A stretch of 64,000 nucleotides of DNA from Gammaproteobacteria bacterium (GTDB taxonomy: Bacteria > Pseudomonadota > Gammaproteobacteria > Pseudomonadales > Azotimanducaceae), in NCBI GenBank assembly GCA_026707735.1, contig JAPOWH010000002.1, forward strand, positions 1 to 64,000, written 5' to 3'. Every line of letters starts with the position of its first letter. The stretch's first letter is position 1. This document shows, piece after piece, positions 1 through 8,356 of this stretch. The notes beneath the pieces were generated by a model. That model was given only the letters and a program-made list of their open reading frames with translations. It did not search any database and was not told where the DNA came from. The position numbers and the translations under genes were made by a program.

Positions 1-466
1 TTGGGTTGGCAATGGTCTCTACAAACACCATCCTAGTGTTGTCTCGGAGCGCCCCTTCCACATGTGCCGCAGCGGTTGCATCGACGAAAGATACGTCAAT
101 CCCCCACTTTGCAAAGGTATTGAACAGACTGTTGGTGTTGCCGAACAGATAGGAGCTCGACACCAAATGATCGCCTTCGCTCAGCAAAGCGATGATTGTC
201 GTGCCGATAGCCGCCATGCCGGTCGCAAGACACACAGTTTCCGAACCGCTCTCCATTTTTGAGATTTTTGCTTCGAGCGCTGACACCGTCGGATTGATTT
301 GTCTTCCGTATGAGTAGCCAGACTGCTTTCCTTGAAAAACGTCGACAAGATCATTGGCGTCTTCGTATTCGAACGCTACGTTGGCGTGAATCGGCTTGTG
401 CAACGAACCATGTTCGATCCGGTCACTGCGGTCTGAGTGAACGATCTTGGTTGTAAAACCGGACAT
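1..466 (-). CDS. Cys/Met metabolism PLP-dependent enzyme, N-terminal part (runs off the window)
   Basis: Translating the minus strand from the ATG at 466 gives about 155 residues of a PLP-dependent transsulfuration enzyme before the window ends. The reading contains the QSGYSYGRQINPTVSALEAK segment and the CLATGMAAI segment that form the cofactor and subunit interface in cystathionine gamma-synthase and O-acetylhomoserine or O-succinylhomoserine sulfhydrylase. These enzymes make homocysteine or cystathionine in the cytoplasm for methionine synthesis, or degrade sulfur amino acids. The Schiff-base lysine lies beyond the edge, so the member of the family cannot be decided. The next gene on the same strand ends upstream of it after a gap of about 110 bases. 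Confidence 0.85.
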   Translation of the reverse strand, partial: MSGFTTKIVHSDRSDRIEHGSLHKPIHANVAFEYEDANDLVDVFQGKQSGYSYGRQINPTVSALEAKISKMESGSETVCLATGMAAIGTTIIALLSEGDHLVSSSYLFGNTNSLFNTFAKWGIDVSFVDATAAAHVEGALRDNTRMVFVETIANP

Positions 467-577
467 TCTTGGTTTTCCTATTGATTGAAATCAGCGCGGC
501 TAACGATGTTTGCAAGCCAACTGACGACGCTAATCATAGTTGAGTCCGCATCAATCAAGCAGCTGCTGGAATCCAGT

Positions 578-1168
578 TTAGATTCGATTTGCTAAGAGCA
601 CACTAGTCTGAACGTACGGAACATCCCACAGCGGAAAGACCCGAGACAATGCCGACAACGCCAGTGAATGCAAGAGATTGCCGTCGCGTAGCTCCTGCCT
701 GAGTTGGTCAAGCGTACACAGTTCAACTTCGATTTCCTCTCCTTCGCCCGGTGTGGGGTCGCTAAGTCTCTTGACTCCTTGTGCCAGAAAGTGGTGGCAA
801 AGATTGGGAAGGAATGCTGGGTTCGGCTGAACGGATCCCAACGAAGACCAATTTCCGCCTCCATAGCCCGTTTCTTCAAGAAGTTCCCGCTGGCCCGCTT
901 GCAGTGGAGACTCTCCCGGGTCCACCATGCCTCCCGCTGGTTCAAGTGTGCATTTCTCGACGCCAAATCGATACTGGCGAATCATCACCGACTTTCCTTC
1001 TGGAGTAATCGCCACGACGTTCACCCAATCAACAGATTCGAGAACGAGTCTCTTCAAGGTCTTGCCAGTTCGCGGGTGGCGCAACCAATCGTGGCGTACT
1101 TGGAGAATCGCCAAGTCCTCTCCATGCTCGGAGCGACTACGATCCCACTTCAGATGTTCCGTGCTCAT
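578..1168 (-). CDS. Nudix hydrolase, ADP-ribose pyrophosphatase-like
   Basis: A 196-residue cytoplasmic protein with a complete Nudix box at about residues 80-102: G80, E86, then R94, E95, E98, E99 and G101 follow the GX5EX7REUXEEXGU spacing. These acidic residues bind Mg2+ and activate water for hydrolysis of nucleoside diphosphate derivatives. The size and the motif EPAGGMVDPGES fit the NudF-like ADP-ribose/ADP-sugar pyrophosphatases, but the substrate is an inference. It stands alone on the minus strand downstream of the Att-like ABC operon, with about 50 bases between them. Confidence 0.85.
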   Translation of the reverse strand: MSTEHLKWDRSRSEHGEDLAILQVRHDWLRHPRTGKTLKRLVLESVDWVNVVAITPEGKSVMIRQYRFGVEKCTLEPAGGMVDPGESPLQAGQRELLEETGYGGGNWSSLGSVQPNPAFLPNLCHHFLAQGVKRLSDPTPGEGEEIEVELCTLDQLRQELRDGNLLHSLALSALSRVFPLWDVPYVQTSVLLANRI

Positions 1169-1220
1169 GTTTCTCGCTCTCCAAAGTTAAGGGTCGCGCC
1201 CCTAGAAAGTGCGTCGCAGG

Positions 1221-2357
1221 TCAATTCCTCGGGGAATAGCCAGTCAGCTCCATATAGCCAGATCCTACAGGCGTATTTCGCTCCAGGACATCGACCATAC
1301 CTTCCCAGTAGGGAATGCTAGTGTTCATTTCTTGGTTGTCGAACAATGCGGACACGAGGAATCGCTCCTGCTCGATGGACAGCTTCCACTCCACGGGCCA
1401 TTGCTTCCATTTTCTCAATGGTTCCATGGCCCACGAGTCTTTGCGAATGGGTGTGGTCGAACCATCGGTTTGGATCCAAAGGGCGACTCTATCGTCATCG
1501 AAGCCGGTATTCCGGTCACGCAATGAGAAAACTACAAGGTCTCGGCCGTCGCTAAAAGAAATTGCAAACCAATACCAACCTTCATATTGACGACCCAGAA
1601 GGCCGCTACTCCACTCGCGGTCCATCCAAGATGTACCACTCACATCGAAAGTGTGTGACCCAACTGCAAGCTTGCCCGTTGAGGCCATTCTGGGTATCGA
1701 ATAGTAGTACGAGGCATGATTGGGGCTCTTCTTTGAATAGCCCTCATCGCCCTGCAGAACAATGGGTTTGGTCTGAGTCATCTGAAGGTCCACCTCGAAG
1801 GCATCAGTCTTGATCCGAAGTGTCAACGGGAAGAATTTCGAGGTTGTCGACTCAAGAGACCAATTCTCCAAGAATGCGCGAAAGGGTTCTGATTCAACTC
1901 CTGCTAGTTCAGCGTGTTCGCGACTATACCGTTCAAAATCAAAGTGTTTCTTGTTCTTTACATCCGACAAAGCAACATGTGCCATATAGATCTGTCCACT
2001 GCGCCACGAGTTTGGTTCCTCGATGCTTGCGGCCAACGATCGACGAAACAGCGTGAACTGCACGCCGAATCGTCGCCCCTCGTCAGTTGCCAAAGTGCAT
2101 GTGACATACCACCACTCAGTAAGAAACTCATTGTGCGGCCTGTGGTCGCGGGGAAATGTCAGTTTGTAGGAACCGTCGACTTGCGCATAGTTTTCCGCGT
2201 TTACTGACTCTCCTAGCCACTCGCCAAAATCGGCGTTCGGCTCGTTGTTCCGACTCTCGCAGCCCGTGAATAGACAAATCTGTGCAATGCAAAGAATCGT
2301 GGCTATACGAGCCAGTCGATCCGTAGGTGTCGCTTTTCCATCGCGGCCACTGCTCAC
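1221..2357 (-). CDS. AttH-like (carotenoid 1,2-hydratase-type lipocalin) lipoprotein
   Basis: I place the start at the GTG at 2357, whose last two bases and the next A form the TGA stop of the permease gene (GTGA overlap). A longer ATG start would overlap the permease by over 100 bases. The 378-residue product has a lipoprotein signal with lipobox LFTGC, so it should be lipid-anchored in the periplasm or outer membrane. The mature part contains HNEFLTEWWYVT, a hallmark of the AttH/CrtC-like lipocalin fold. AttH family proteins are encoded with an FtsX-like permease and an ATPase, as here. The ligand is unknown; a hydrophobic molecule or lipid handed to or from the transporter is an inference. 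Confidence 0.8.
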   Translation of the reverse strand: MSSGRDGKATPTDRLARIATILCIAQICLFTGCESRNNEPNADFGEWLGESVNAENYAQVDGSYKLTFPRDHRPHNEFLTEWWYVTCTLATDEGRRFGVQFTLFRRSLAASIEEPNSWRSGQIYMAHVALSDVKNKKHFDFERYSREHAELAGVESEPFRAFLENWSLESTTSKFFPLTLRIKTDAFEVDLQMTQTKPIVLQGDEGYSKKSPNHASYYYSIPRMASTGKLAVGSHTFDVSGTSWMDREWSSGLLGRQYEGWYWFAISFSDGRDLVVFSLRDRNTGFDDDRVALWIQTDGSTTPIRKDSWAMEPLRKWKQWPVEWKLSIEQERFLVSALFDNQEMNTSIPYWEGMVDVLERNTPVGSGYMELTGYSPRN

Positions 2358-4663
2358 GGATGCTTTCTCTGCAGAAGAAACGGAATCAAGCAAGCAGCTA
2401 CCGCAGCGCCAAACGCAAGCAAGGTAGGACGGAGAACAACCCAGGGATCCAAGTGCAAATCGATGGTCCATTGAAAGGCACGCGGGTTGACCATTTCACA
2501 GAGGACCCACGCGATGGAGATTCCTAGGGGCAGTGCAATGACGCATGCCAAAAATCCAAACAATCCAGATTGCAGTAGGGTGGACACCACTAAAGTCCGA
2601 TCTCCTATTCCCACCGTCCGCAGCAGCTTGAACTCCTGCTTCTGCGCTCCATACATTGCCAATGCCGCCGAGAGCAGACCCACAACGGCGATTATCACAG
2701 CGACTAGAGCGATTGCGTTGGTTAGAACGAACGTCTGATCAAACACTCTCAACGCGGCTGTTCGGCGCTCCGAGTTGTCCGAGACAATGGCGTTTGAAGA
2801 AGTACTTGCGATCCTTTGCTGCAGCTCGGCCTCCCTTCCAGCAATTGGGTTGATAGTTACTCGATCTCGGGTCCACCCGGCTGTGTCAATTGCGCCAACA
2901 TCGACAATAGCCCGACCCTCGTTGCTTCCATAGGAATTGAACACATGGACAACGGTAACGGTCAGTTGCCGATTGTGAGGCAGTTCAATATTGAGCGCAT
3001 CGCCAATTTTGAGATTGTGTTGCATGGCGAGCTGACGATTGATCATTGTGCCGCGCTCAATGGCTGAATCGTAACCGTAGCGGGAAGTCTCCCACGCGTC
3101 CAAATTAGTCGCTGTGAGGTTTACGGGTCCTTTGGCCAATCTTCCTACAGTCCGGTAGTAGCTGCGTAAGTTCTCAACAGCTTCCCATTCACTTGCTACG
3201 CTTGTATCAAATTCAGAAGCGCTCTCGATGTGCAAGCCTGGTCGCAATCTTACGTCCAGCATGTCTTCGAAATTCGTGCGGAACGACGTAACCATCAGAC
3301 TTATTCCGATAGCAGTTGCAATTGCTATCGAAAACGCACTTACTGGAACTCGAAAGGACCGAAACTGTTTGATTGCTTGCCTAAGAACCATTAGCCAAGT
3401 CAGTCTGGTGAGAGACACCGCCAAACCAATGCGGCTGACGAGACCAACGAACGCGGGAACCACGATCAGCACCTGAAGAATGCACATTCCTACCATCACC
3501 ACGAAAGCGCCAAGGAGACCAGAAACAGGAAATGCTCCCCAAAGCAACAGGCCCAAGCAAATGGCGACAAGTAGCCCATAGATGGATTTGCGAATTCGAT
3601 TGTTCGACTTCGAGGTCGCTAGGTGTATGGCAAACAGAAGAGTGCCAATGGAGACAGCTACGGACTTGAACGAGGCAATGAGTACTACATTGAAACTGTC
3701 TGATACATCGACAAGTTGGAGCAATTGAAGGAAAGCGATCGCGATGCCGATTCCCAGAAGGGAGCCTATGGCGCCGATCAAGAGCGCTTCAATGAGGAAT
3801 GTGCCGCGGAGCTGCCACTGATCCACTCCTAGTGCACCTAGGCGATCCATTTCTAGCCTCCTCCTCCTCACGTTGTTTGAGCACGCCTCGTATGCGATGA
3901 AGCCTGAGACCAGAATCGCAAGCGCGCCTAGAAGACTGAGATTGAAGGCGATGGATCCCGAAAAGGAGTGCAAGGGATTCCAACTCGACATGCTTTGAAT
4001 CTGATATCCCTCAACTTCAAGAGGGGGAGCGCGATAGCCAAGGCCAGTCAGTAATCCGGGCCAAATCCGTTCAACGAATGAAAATTTCTCGGCTTCTTTC
4101 CTGCGCATCCATACGGCATCAATCTGACCTGGGCGACCCAGTAAGCCTTGTGCTGTAGGCAAGTCTGCAATGAATAGGTTGTATCTCGATGGGGTAGAAG
4201 CGATTACTGTAGAACCGTTGACAACGTCGCCGACTGTCCAATCAGACCCGATTGCGATAAGCGTGTTTTGTGTCAAGAAACCAGTGTCTTGAGAGCTCAA
4301 GCTGTCATCGAAACTTCCACTGGTGTCGGCCAGCACATCGATTCCGAGAACCTGCACCAGCCTTCCTTCTGCCTCGGTTGTGCCTTCCAAGATTGGAACC
4401 ATGGCTTCGATGGTCGGCAGTGCACCACTGCGCCAGTCCCTGCGCAGTTCGAAGTAGTGCTTTTCCTCATTCGTAGCAATGGGAACCACGTACTGATAGC
4501 TCGTCCGAATTCCCGTGCTTTCCAAGTTGCGAACGGTCTCGACACTTGCTATGTGGACGACAGTAATGCCCATCGCCGCTAGAGCAAGACTAGCGACGAC
4601 GCAGAGCGTTACCAGCCAATGCCGACGCAAGTCTCGCATTTGGCTCAGAATCAGCGTTTTCAC
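2354..4663 (-). CDS. ABC transporter permease, FtsX/MacB-type (AttG-like)
   Basis: A 769-residue inner-membrane protein with one helix near residues 15-37, a large periplasmic loop, a first group of helices around residues 235-400 and a second FtsX-like group at the C terminus. It has two permease units in one chain, as in LolCE-related and MacB-related long permeases. It starts directly after the ATPase gene stop (4664) and overlaps the downstream lipoprotein gene in a GTGA junction, so the three genes form an operon. Such systems use ATP hydrolysis for mechanical work in the periplasm or lipid/lipoprotein extraction rather than transport through a channel. The actual substrate is unknown. 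Confidence 0.88.
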   Translation of the reverse strand: MKTLILSQMRDLRRHWLVTLCVVASLALAAMGITVVHIASVETVRNLESTGIRTSYQYVVPIATNEEKHYFELRRDWRSGALPTIEAMVPILEGTTEAEGRLVQVLGIDVLADTSGSFDDSLSSQDTGFLTQNTLIAIGSDWTVGDVVNGSTVIASTPSRYNLFIADLPTAQGLLGRPGQIDAVWMRRKEAEKFSFVERIWPGLLTGLGYRAPPLEVEGYQIQSMSSWNPLHSFSGSIAFNLSLLGALAILVSGFIAYEACSNNVRRRRLEMDRLGALGVDQWQLRGTFLIEALLIGAIGSLLGIGIAIAFLQLLQLVDVSDSFNVVLIASFKSVAVSIGTLLFAIHLATSKSNNRIRKSIYGLLVAICLGLLLWGAFPVSGLLGAFVVMVGMCILQVLIVVPAFVGLVSRIGLAVSLTRLTWLMVLRQAIKQFRSFRVPVSAFSIAIATAIGISLMVTSFRTNFEDMLDVRLRPGLHIESASEFDTSVASEWEAVENLRSYYRTVGRLAKGPVNLTATNLDAWETSRYGYDSAIERGTMINRQLAMQHNLKIGDALNIELPHNRQLTVTVVHVFNSYGSNEGRAIVDVGAIDTAGWTRDRVTINPIAGREAELQQRIASTSSNAIVSDNSERRTAALRVFDQTFVLTNAIALVAVIIAVVGLLSAALAMYGAQKQEFKLLRTVGIGDRTLVVSTLLQSGLFGFLACVIALPLGISIAWVLCEMVNPRAFQWTIDLHLDPWVVLRPTLLAFGAAVAACLIPFLLQRKHP

Positions 4664-5320
4664 CTACAGATCAATCACTCGATTCGCACGCCTGAGAATC
4701 GCGTCGCTGTGTGTGGCGACGACCAGTGTGGCATTGGATTTGGTGACTTCCTGCCATAGCAGATCTGCCACGATCTTCGAATTGTCGGCGTCAAGGTTTC
4801 CCGTGGGCTCGTCAGCAAAGATTATGTGAGGTTCATGCGCCAACGCCCGAGCAATCGCTGCTCGTTGTTGTTCACCTCCTGACAGCTCCTCCGGAAAAGC
4901 ATCGATTCGGTCGTTCAGACCCAAAGTGGCTATGCGGCTCAATGCTTGCTCGCGGAGGTGTTTCCTTTTTGTAAGTTCGACGGGTAGAAGCACGTTTTCT
5001 TTGAGCGTTAGAGTCGGTATCAAGTTGAAGAATTGATACACAAAGCCGATGTCGGAACGCCGATAGTGCAGTAGATCCTTCGCGTTCACTTCATTGAGGC
5101 GAAAAGCTGCTTTTCCGGGAAAGCAGACTTGGACGGTACCGGCGTCGATAGCAAGCTGTCCAGACAGCAAATTCAGCAATGTGGTCTTGCCGCAGCCGCT
5201 GGGCCCAATGACCGCTACCGACTCGGCCTCAGCTATTGAGAATGACAAGTTCTCAAGCACCCACCGGTCCGAGTTGCCGTCGGTGAACCGTTTGCCTACG
5301 TTGTCGAGCTGGATAGCCAC
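4664..5320 (-). CDS. ABC transporter ATPase, LolD/MacB-type
   Basis: A nucleotide-binding subunit of about 218 residues if started at the GTG at 5320. An ATG at 5473 gives 269 residues, but that extension is antisense-like basic sequence inside the upstream Nudix gene. Walker A GPSGCGKTT, signature LSGGEQQR and Walker B IIFADEPTGNLD are all intact. The ADEPTGNLD form is typical of ATPases paired with FtsX-like permeases. It overlaps the end of the Nudix gene by about 25 bases and abuts the permease gene, which suggests translational coupling. No convincing ribosome binding site precedes the GTG, so the start is only probable. Confidence 0.88.
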   Translation of the reverse strand: MAIQLDNVGKRFTDGNSDRWVLENLSFSIAEAESVAVIGPSGCGKTTLLNLLSGQLAIDAGTVQVCFPGKAAFRLNEVNAKDLLHYRRSDIGFVYQFFNLIPTLTLKENVLLPVELTKRKHLREQALSRIATLGLNDRIDAFPEELSGGEQQRAAIARALAHEPHIIFADEPTGNLDADNSKIVADLLWQEVTKSNATLVVATHSDAILRRANRVIDL

Positions 5321-6081
5321 CGATTGGGGTCGTACTGGATGCCCTGCACGTGCAGAGACGGCGTGACGGGGATTTTGTGACCGCCGGTGCGCACGGTGTC
5401 GATTAGTGAGCGAGTGGATTCGTATCCGCACAACATTCGAAGGCTGGTCAAAGTTGGAACGATCATTTGCCACTCGCCTTTGGCATGCAATTCCAATGCG
5501 TGCTTGGGCGCAATCCAGGTGCCCGACACTAATTCGGTCGAATGTTCGACTGCCAATTGTTGTTCCGGCATTTCGGCGAGAAAGAATCGGGTGTTGAATC
5601 TAGCGGGAGCGAATTTCGGCGTGATCCAATGACTAAAGTAATGGACTCGGGACGTTGCGAGATTCAGTCCGTTCTCCACTAGAAATTGCTTGAAATCCAG
5701 CTCATCGCTGGCGAGTGCATGCCGCGCATCGTCGAATTCCTTTATGTGTTCAGAATTGCGAAACGCAAATTGTTGACCACATTGATTGGCCAACAAAACG
5801 CTGCACTCTTCGAAGCACTCTCGAATCGCTGCTATCCAATAGCTCAAGCCGTTGCCGCACACAGAGACTATTTTCGACGCGGCAGCATCCGACAAAGAGT
5901 CACACAGGCTGTCGAACCCTTCGTCGCTTGTTTCAACCTTTCCTCCAGGGAAGACGTGCAAGTCTGGAAATGCTCCGCGGCCTGGACGTTGCAGCATGAA
6001 GACTTCGATGCCGTTCGACGCCGATCGAACCAGCATGATCGTTGCGGCTTTGCGGACCGGTTTGGCTTTGGAATCGGACAC
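5296..6081 (-). CDS. Nudix hydrolase with long insertion (NUDT19/RP2-like)
   Basis: A 261-residue protein. The Nudix box is split: FPGGKVE sits near residue 46 and the rest, AIRECFEECSVLL, follows about 40 residues later. This is the long-insert arrangement seen in NUDT19-like CoA diphosphatases. The REXXEE acidic residues are present. The likely reaction is hydrolysis of a CoA or acyl-CoA pyrophosphate bond in the cytoplasm, which is an inference from the family. It lies nine bases downstream of the quaternary-amine transporter gene and overlaps the Att-like ATPase start, so it may be co-transcribed with both. Confidence 0.8.
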   Translation of the reverse strand: MSDSKAKPVRKAATIMLVRSASNGIEVFMLQRPGRGAFPDLHVFPGGKVETSDEGFDSLCDSLSDAAASKIVSVCGNGLSYWIAAIRECFEECSVLLANQCGQQFAFRNSEHIKEFDDARHALASDELDFKQFLVENGLNLATSRVHYFSHWITPKFAPARFNTRFFLAEMPEQQLAVEHSTELVSGTWIAPKHALELHAKGEWQMIVPTLTSLRMLCGYESTRSLIDTVRTGGHKIPVTPSLHVQGIQYDPNRWLSSSTT

Positions 6082-6089
6082 GGGGCGCC

Positions 6090-7622
6090 CTATGTTCCTT
6101 GTTCTGCTTGTTTAGCTCCAAATACCTTGAGATGGCCGGGAATCACGAGACGCTCCAACCCTTCGAAGATCAGTTCTGTGGCGACAGCTAGCAAGGCAGC
6201 GGGAATGGCTCCTTGCAGTATCAATCCCGTATCGTTAAGGGCAAGCCCCGTTACGATGGGATCGCCCAATCCGCCAGCACCAATGAATGCAGCAAGGGTG
6301 GCTGTTCCTATGCAGATAACCGCTGACGTTCGAATTCCCGCAAATACGGAAGGCATGGCCAACGGAACAAGAACATAGCGGAGTCGCTCAAGCTGGGACA
6401 TCCCCATTGCCTCCGCGACACGAACCAGCATGGGATCGGTGGTAGACAGCGAGGTCACGGTGTTCCGAACGATGGGCAATAGCGAATACAGGAACAAAGC
6501 TGCAATAGCTGGCTTCATGCCAATGCCCAATAACGGGATCATTAGCGCCAAGAGCGCAATTGACGGAATAGTCTGCATGAGGCCGCAAATGTAGACGACA
6601 CCTCGAGACAGCCATCCCACTCGATAGACGGCGAGAGATACCAATAGTCCGAGCAGCGTTGCGGATAGTAGCGCGATACCTGTCAGTTGGAGATGGCGTA
6701 TGACATTCGCTGTGAGTTTGCCGCCGCGTCCCGTTGCTAAGTTCGTTGCTTTGCTAGCAAGACCTAGTTCGACAAGAAACGAATTTGCTACTTCAGCAAA
6801 CGTCTTGTTGTCGACGACCACGTCTCGATTTAAACGTAGCATGATTGGTTCGTCAATCTTGGAACCAAGCTGATCGAGTGCGCGGTGGATGGCGGGAGAA
6901 AGATCTGACCGAATCAAAGGCAATGCGTGATATAGAGGAAACGCACCCCTGTCGTCTTCCAACAGAACTATATCGTACTCCTGCAATTCAGCATCGGTGG
7001 AGAAACCGTCGGTGATGTCGATGGACCCATCCGCAATCGCTCGAAGGGCTAACGCGTGCTCGATGCCCTGGGGCACAGCAGTCAAGCCGTAGATGCGTTG
7101 CAAGTGTGGCCATCCATCCTCGCGCTCGAGAAACTCGTGAGTAACAGCAACCTTCAAGTCGGGATGGTCGATCAACTGCGAGACTCTCGTCAGCCCGAGT
7201 TCGATCGACAGTTCCCTGCGTAGCGCCATCGCATAGGTATTGTTGAATCCAAAGGGCTCCAATCCCTCGATACCTAGGTGTGCAATGCGATAGTTGATCT
7301 GTTCATAGTCGAGGCGTTCATCCAGCTTGAGTACCGCCTGAGCAAGCGTTCCCGTATATTCGGGATAGACATCGATCTCATCATTGATCAAGCCTTCGTA
7401 GCACACGTTCGTACCGCTCAATCCAAACTTGCGATCGACGACAAATCCGTCAGCTTCAAGCAGTTGCGAAAGGAGTTCGGCAAGAACGTAGGACTCGGGA
7501 AACGTCTTCGACGCGACTACTACAGGATCCTCTTGAGTGCCTTCACTAGCTATGGCAGTAGGCGACAGCAAAGAGATCGCTAGACCCATAAGTAGAGAGC
7601 ATTTCAGGATTGACCGTCTCAT
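6090..7622 (-). CDS. Fused substrate-binding protein and permease of a quaternary-amine (OpuC/ProWX-type) ABC importer
   Basis: A 510-residue fusion. Residues 1-26 are a signal peptide ending near AIASEG. Residues about 28-290 are an OpuC/ProX-like periplasmic binding domain with the family motif EIDVYPEYTGTL. Residues about 305-490 are a permease with the EAA-type cytoplasmic loop EAMGMSQLERLRYVLVPLAM. Substrates of the family include glycine betaine, choline, carnitine and, in newer members, ergothioneine; which one is carried here cannot be told. The gene starts inside the stop of the ATPase gene (ATGA overlap), so the two make a complete two-gene importer. The domain order is binding domain first, the reverse of the EgtU-type fusion. 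Confidence 0.88.
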   Translation of the reverse strand: MRRSILKCSLLMGLAISLLSPTAIASEGTQEDPVVVASKTFPESYVLAELLSQLLEADGFVVDRKFGLSGTNVCYEGLINDEIDVYPEYTGTLAQAVLKLDERLDYEQINYRIAHLGIEGLEPFGFNNTYAMALRRELSIELGLTRVSQLIDHPDLKVAVTHEFLEREDGWPHLQRIYGLTAVPQGIEHALALRAIADGSIDITDGFSTDAELQEYDIVLLEDDRGAFPLYHALPLIRSDLSPAIHRALDQLGSKIDEPIMLRLNRDVVVDNKTFAEVANSFLVELGLASKATNLATGRGGKLTANVIRHLQLTGIALLSATLLGLLVSLAVYRVGWLSRGVVYICGLMQTIPSIALLALMIPLLGIGMKPAIAALFLYSLLPIVRNTVTSLSTTDPMLVRVAEAMGMSQLERLRYVLVPLAMPSVFAGIRTSAVICIGTATLAAFIGAGGLGDPIVTGLALNDTGLILQGAIPAALLAVATELIFEGLERLVIPGHLKVFGAKQAEQGT

Positions 7623-8356
7623 AGGTAGGTCTCCAGAAGCTTGGCAACGTAGTCTCGTTCCGGTTCCTTGATCACCTGTTCCGTCGCGCCGTGTTGGACT
7701 ATTGTTCCTTGAGCCATCACAACGAGATACTTGCTTAACGCTACGGCTTCGCGCAGGTCGTGGGTGACTAGAAGCGCACTGACTTGTTCTTTCTCCTGAA
7801 TGGCAAGGAACTCACGATGTATTTCCCCGCGGCTCATTGGATCAATTGCCGAGAAAGGCTCGTCCAGCAATAGAATTTGTGGCTTGAGCATCAATGCACG
7901 ACACAGACTGATGCGGTGCTGCTGTCCCCCAGAGATTTGGTATGGATATCGATCTTGAAGTTCCAAGTGGTCTAGTCCCATCAGGGACAGAAGCTCTTCG
8001 AAGCGATAGCGGCATCGTGCTTGGTCCCTGCCTTCAAGTCGTGCCAAGACTGTCACGTTGCGATACACGGTCATGTGGGGGAAAAGTCCGCCTCCTTGGA
8101 CTGCGTAGCCAATTCCCCGACGAAAACTGTGAAGACCAGCGCTTGGCACGGCCGAGCCCATCACCTGCACTACACCTTCGTCCGCACGCAATACGCCGTT
8201 GATCAGCTGCAAAAGTGTGGTTTTGCCGCTACCGCTTTCGCCGACAATCGCGACGATTTGAGAAGAGGGCAAATCGAGGTTCAGGTTGCGAAACACCCAA
8301 TTCTCGCCGAATCGCTTGCCGGCATCCTGGAACGATACGACGGTCTCAGATTCCAT
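7619..8356 (-). CDS. ABC importer ATPase, ProV/OpuCA-type
   Basis: A 245-residue nucleotide-binding protein with Walker A GESGSGKTT, signature ISGGQQHR and Walker B ILLLDEPFSAID. It lacks the C-terminal CBS domains that sense ionic strength in OpuA/OpuC ATPases, so osmotic gating by that route is unlikely. It is encoded directly upstream of the fused binding protein/permease with a 4-base overlap, and its own start overlaps the end of sbcB by 11 bases. The signature cysteine-free CRAL following the LSGGQ-like motif is a small departure from the usual ARAL. It powers uptake of the substrate recognised by the fused partner. Confidence 0.9.
   Translation of the reverse strand: MESETVVSFQDAGKRFGENWVFRNLNLDLPSSQIVAIVGESGSGKTTLLQLINGVLRADEGVVQVMGSAVPSAGLHSFRRGIGYAVQGGGLFPHMTVYRNVTVLARLEGRDQARCRYRFEELLSLMGLDHLELQDRYPYQISGGQQHRISLCRALMLKPQILLLDEPFSAIDPMSRGEIHREFLAIQEKEQVSALLVTHDLREAVALSKYLVVMAQGTIVQHGATEQVIKEPERDYVAKLLETYL

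Noticed and set aside
704-1321. Plus-strand frame of 205 codons opposite the Nudix gene
   Set aside because: It is antisense to a protein with an intact Nudix box and shows no family features; the same holds for other long antisense frames across the window.
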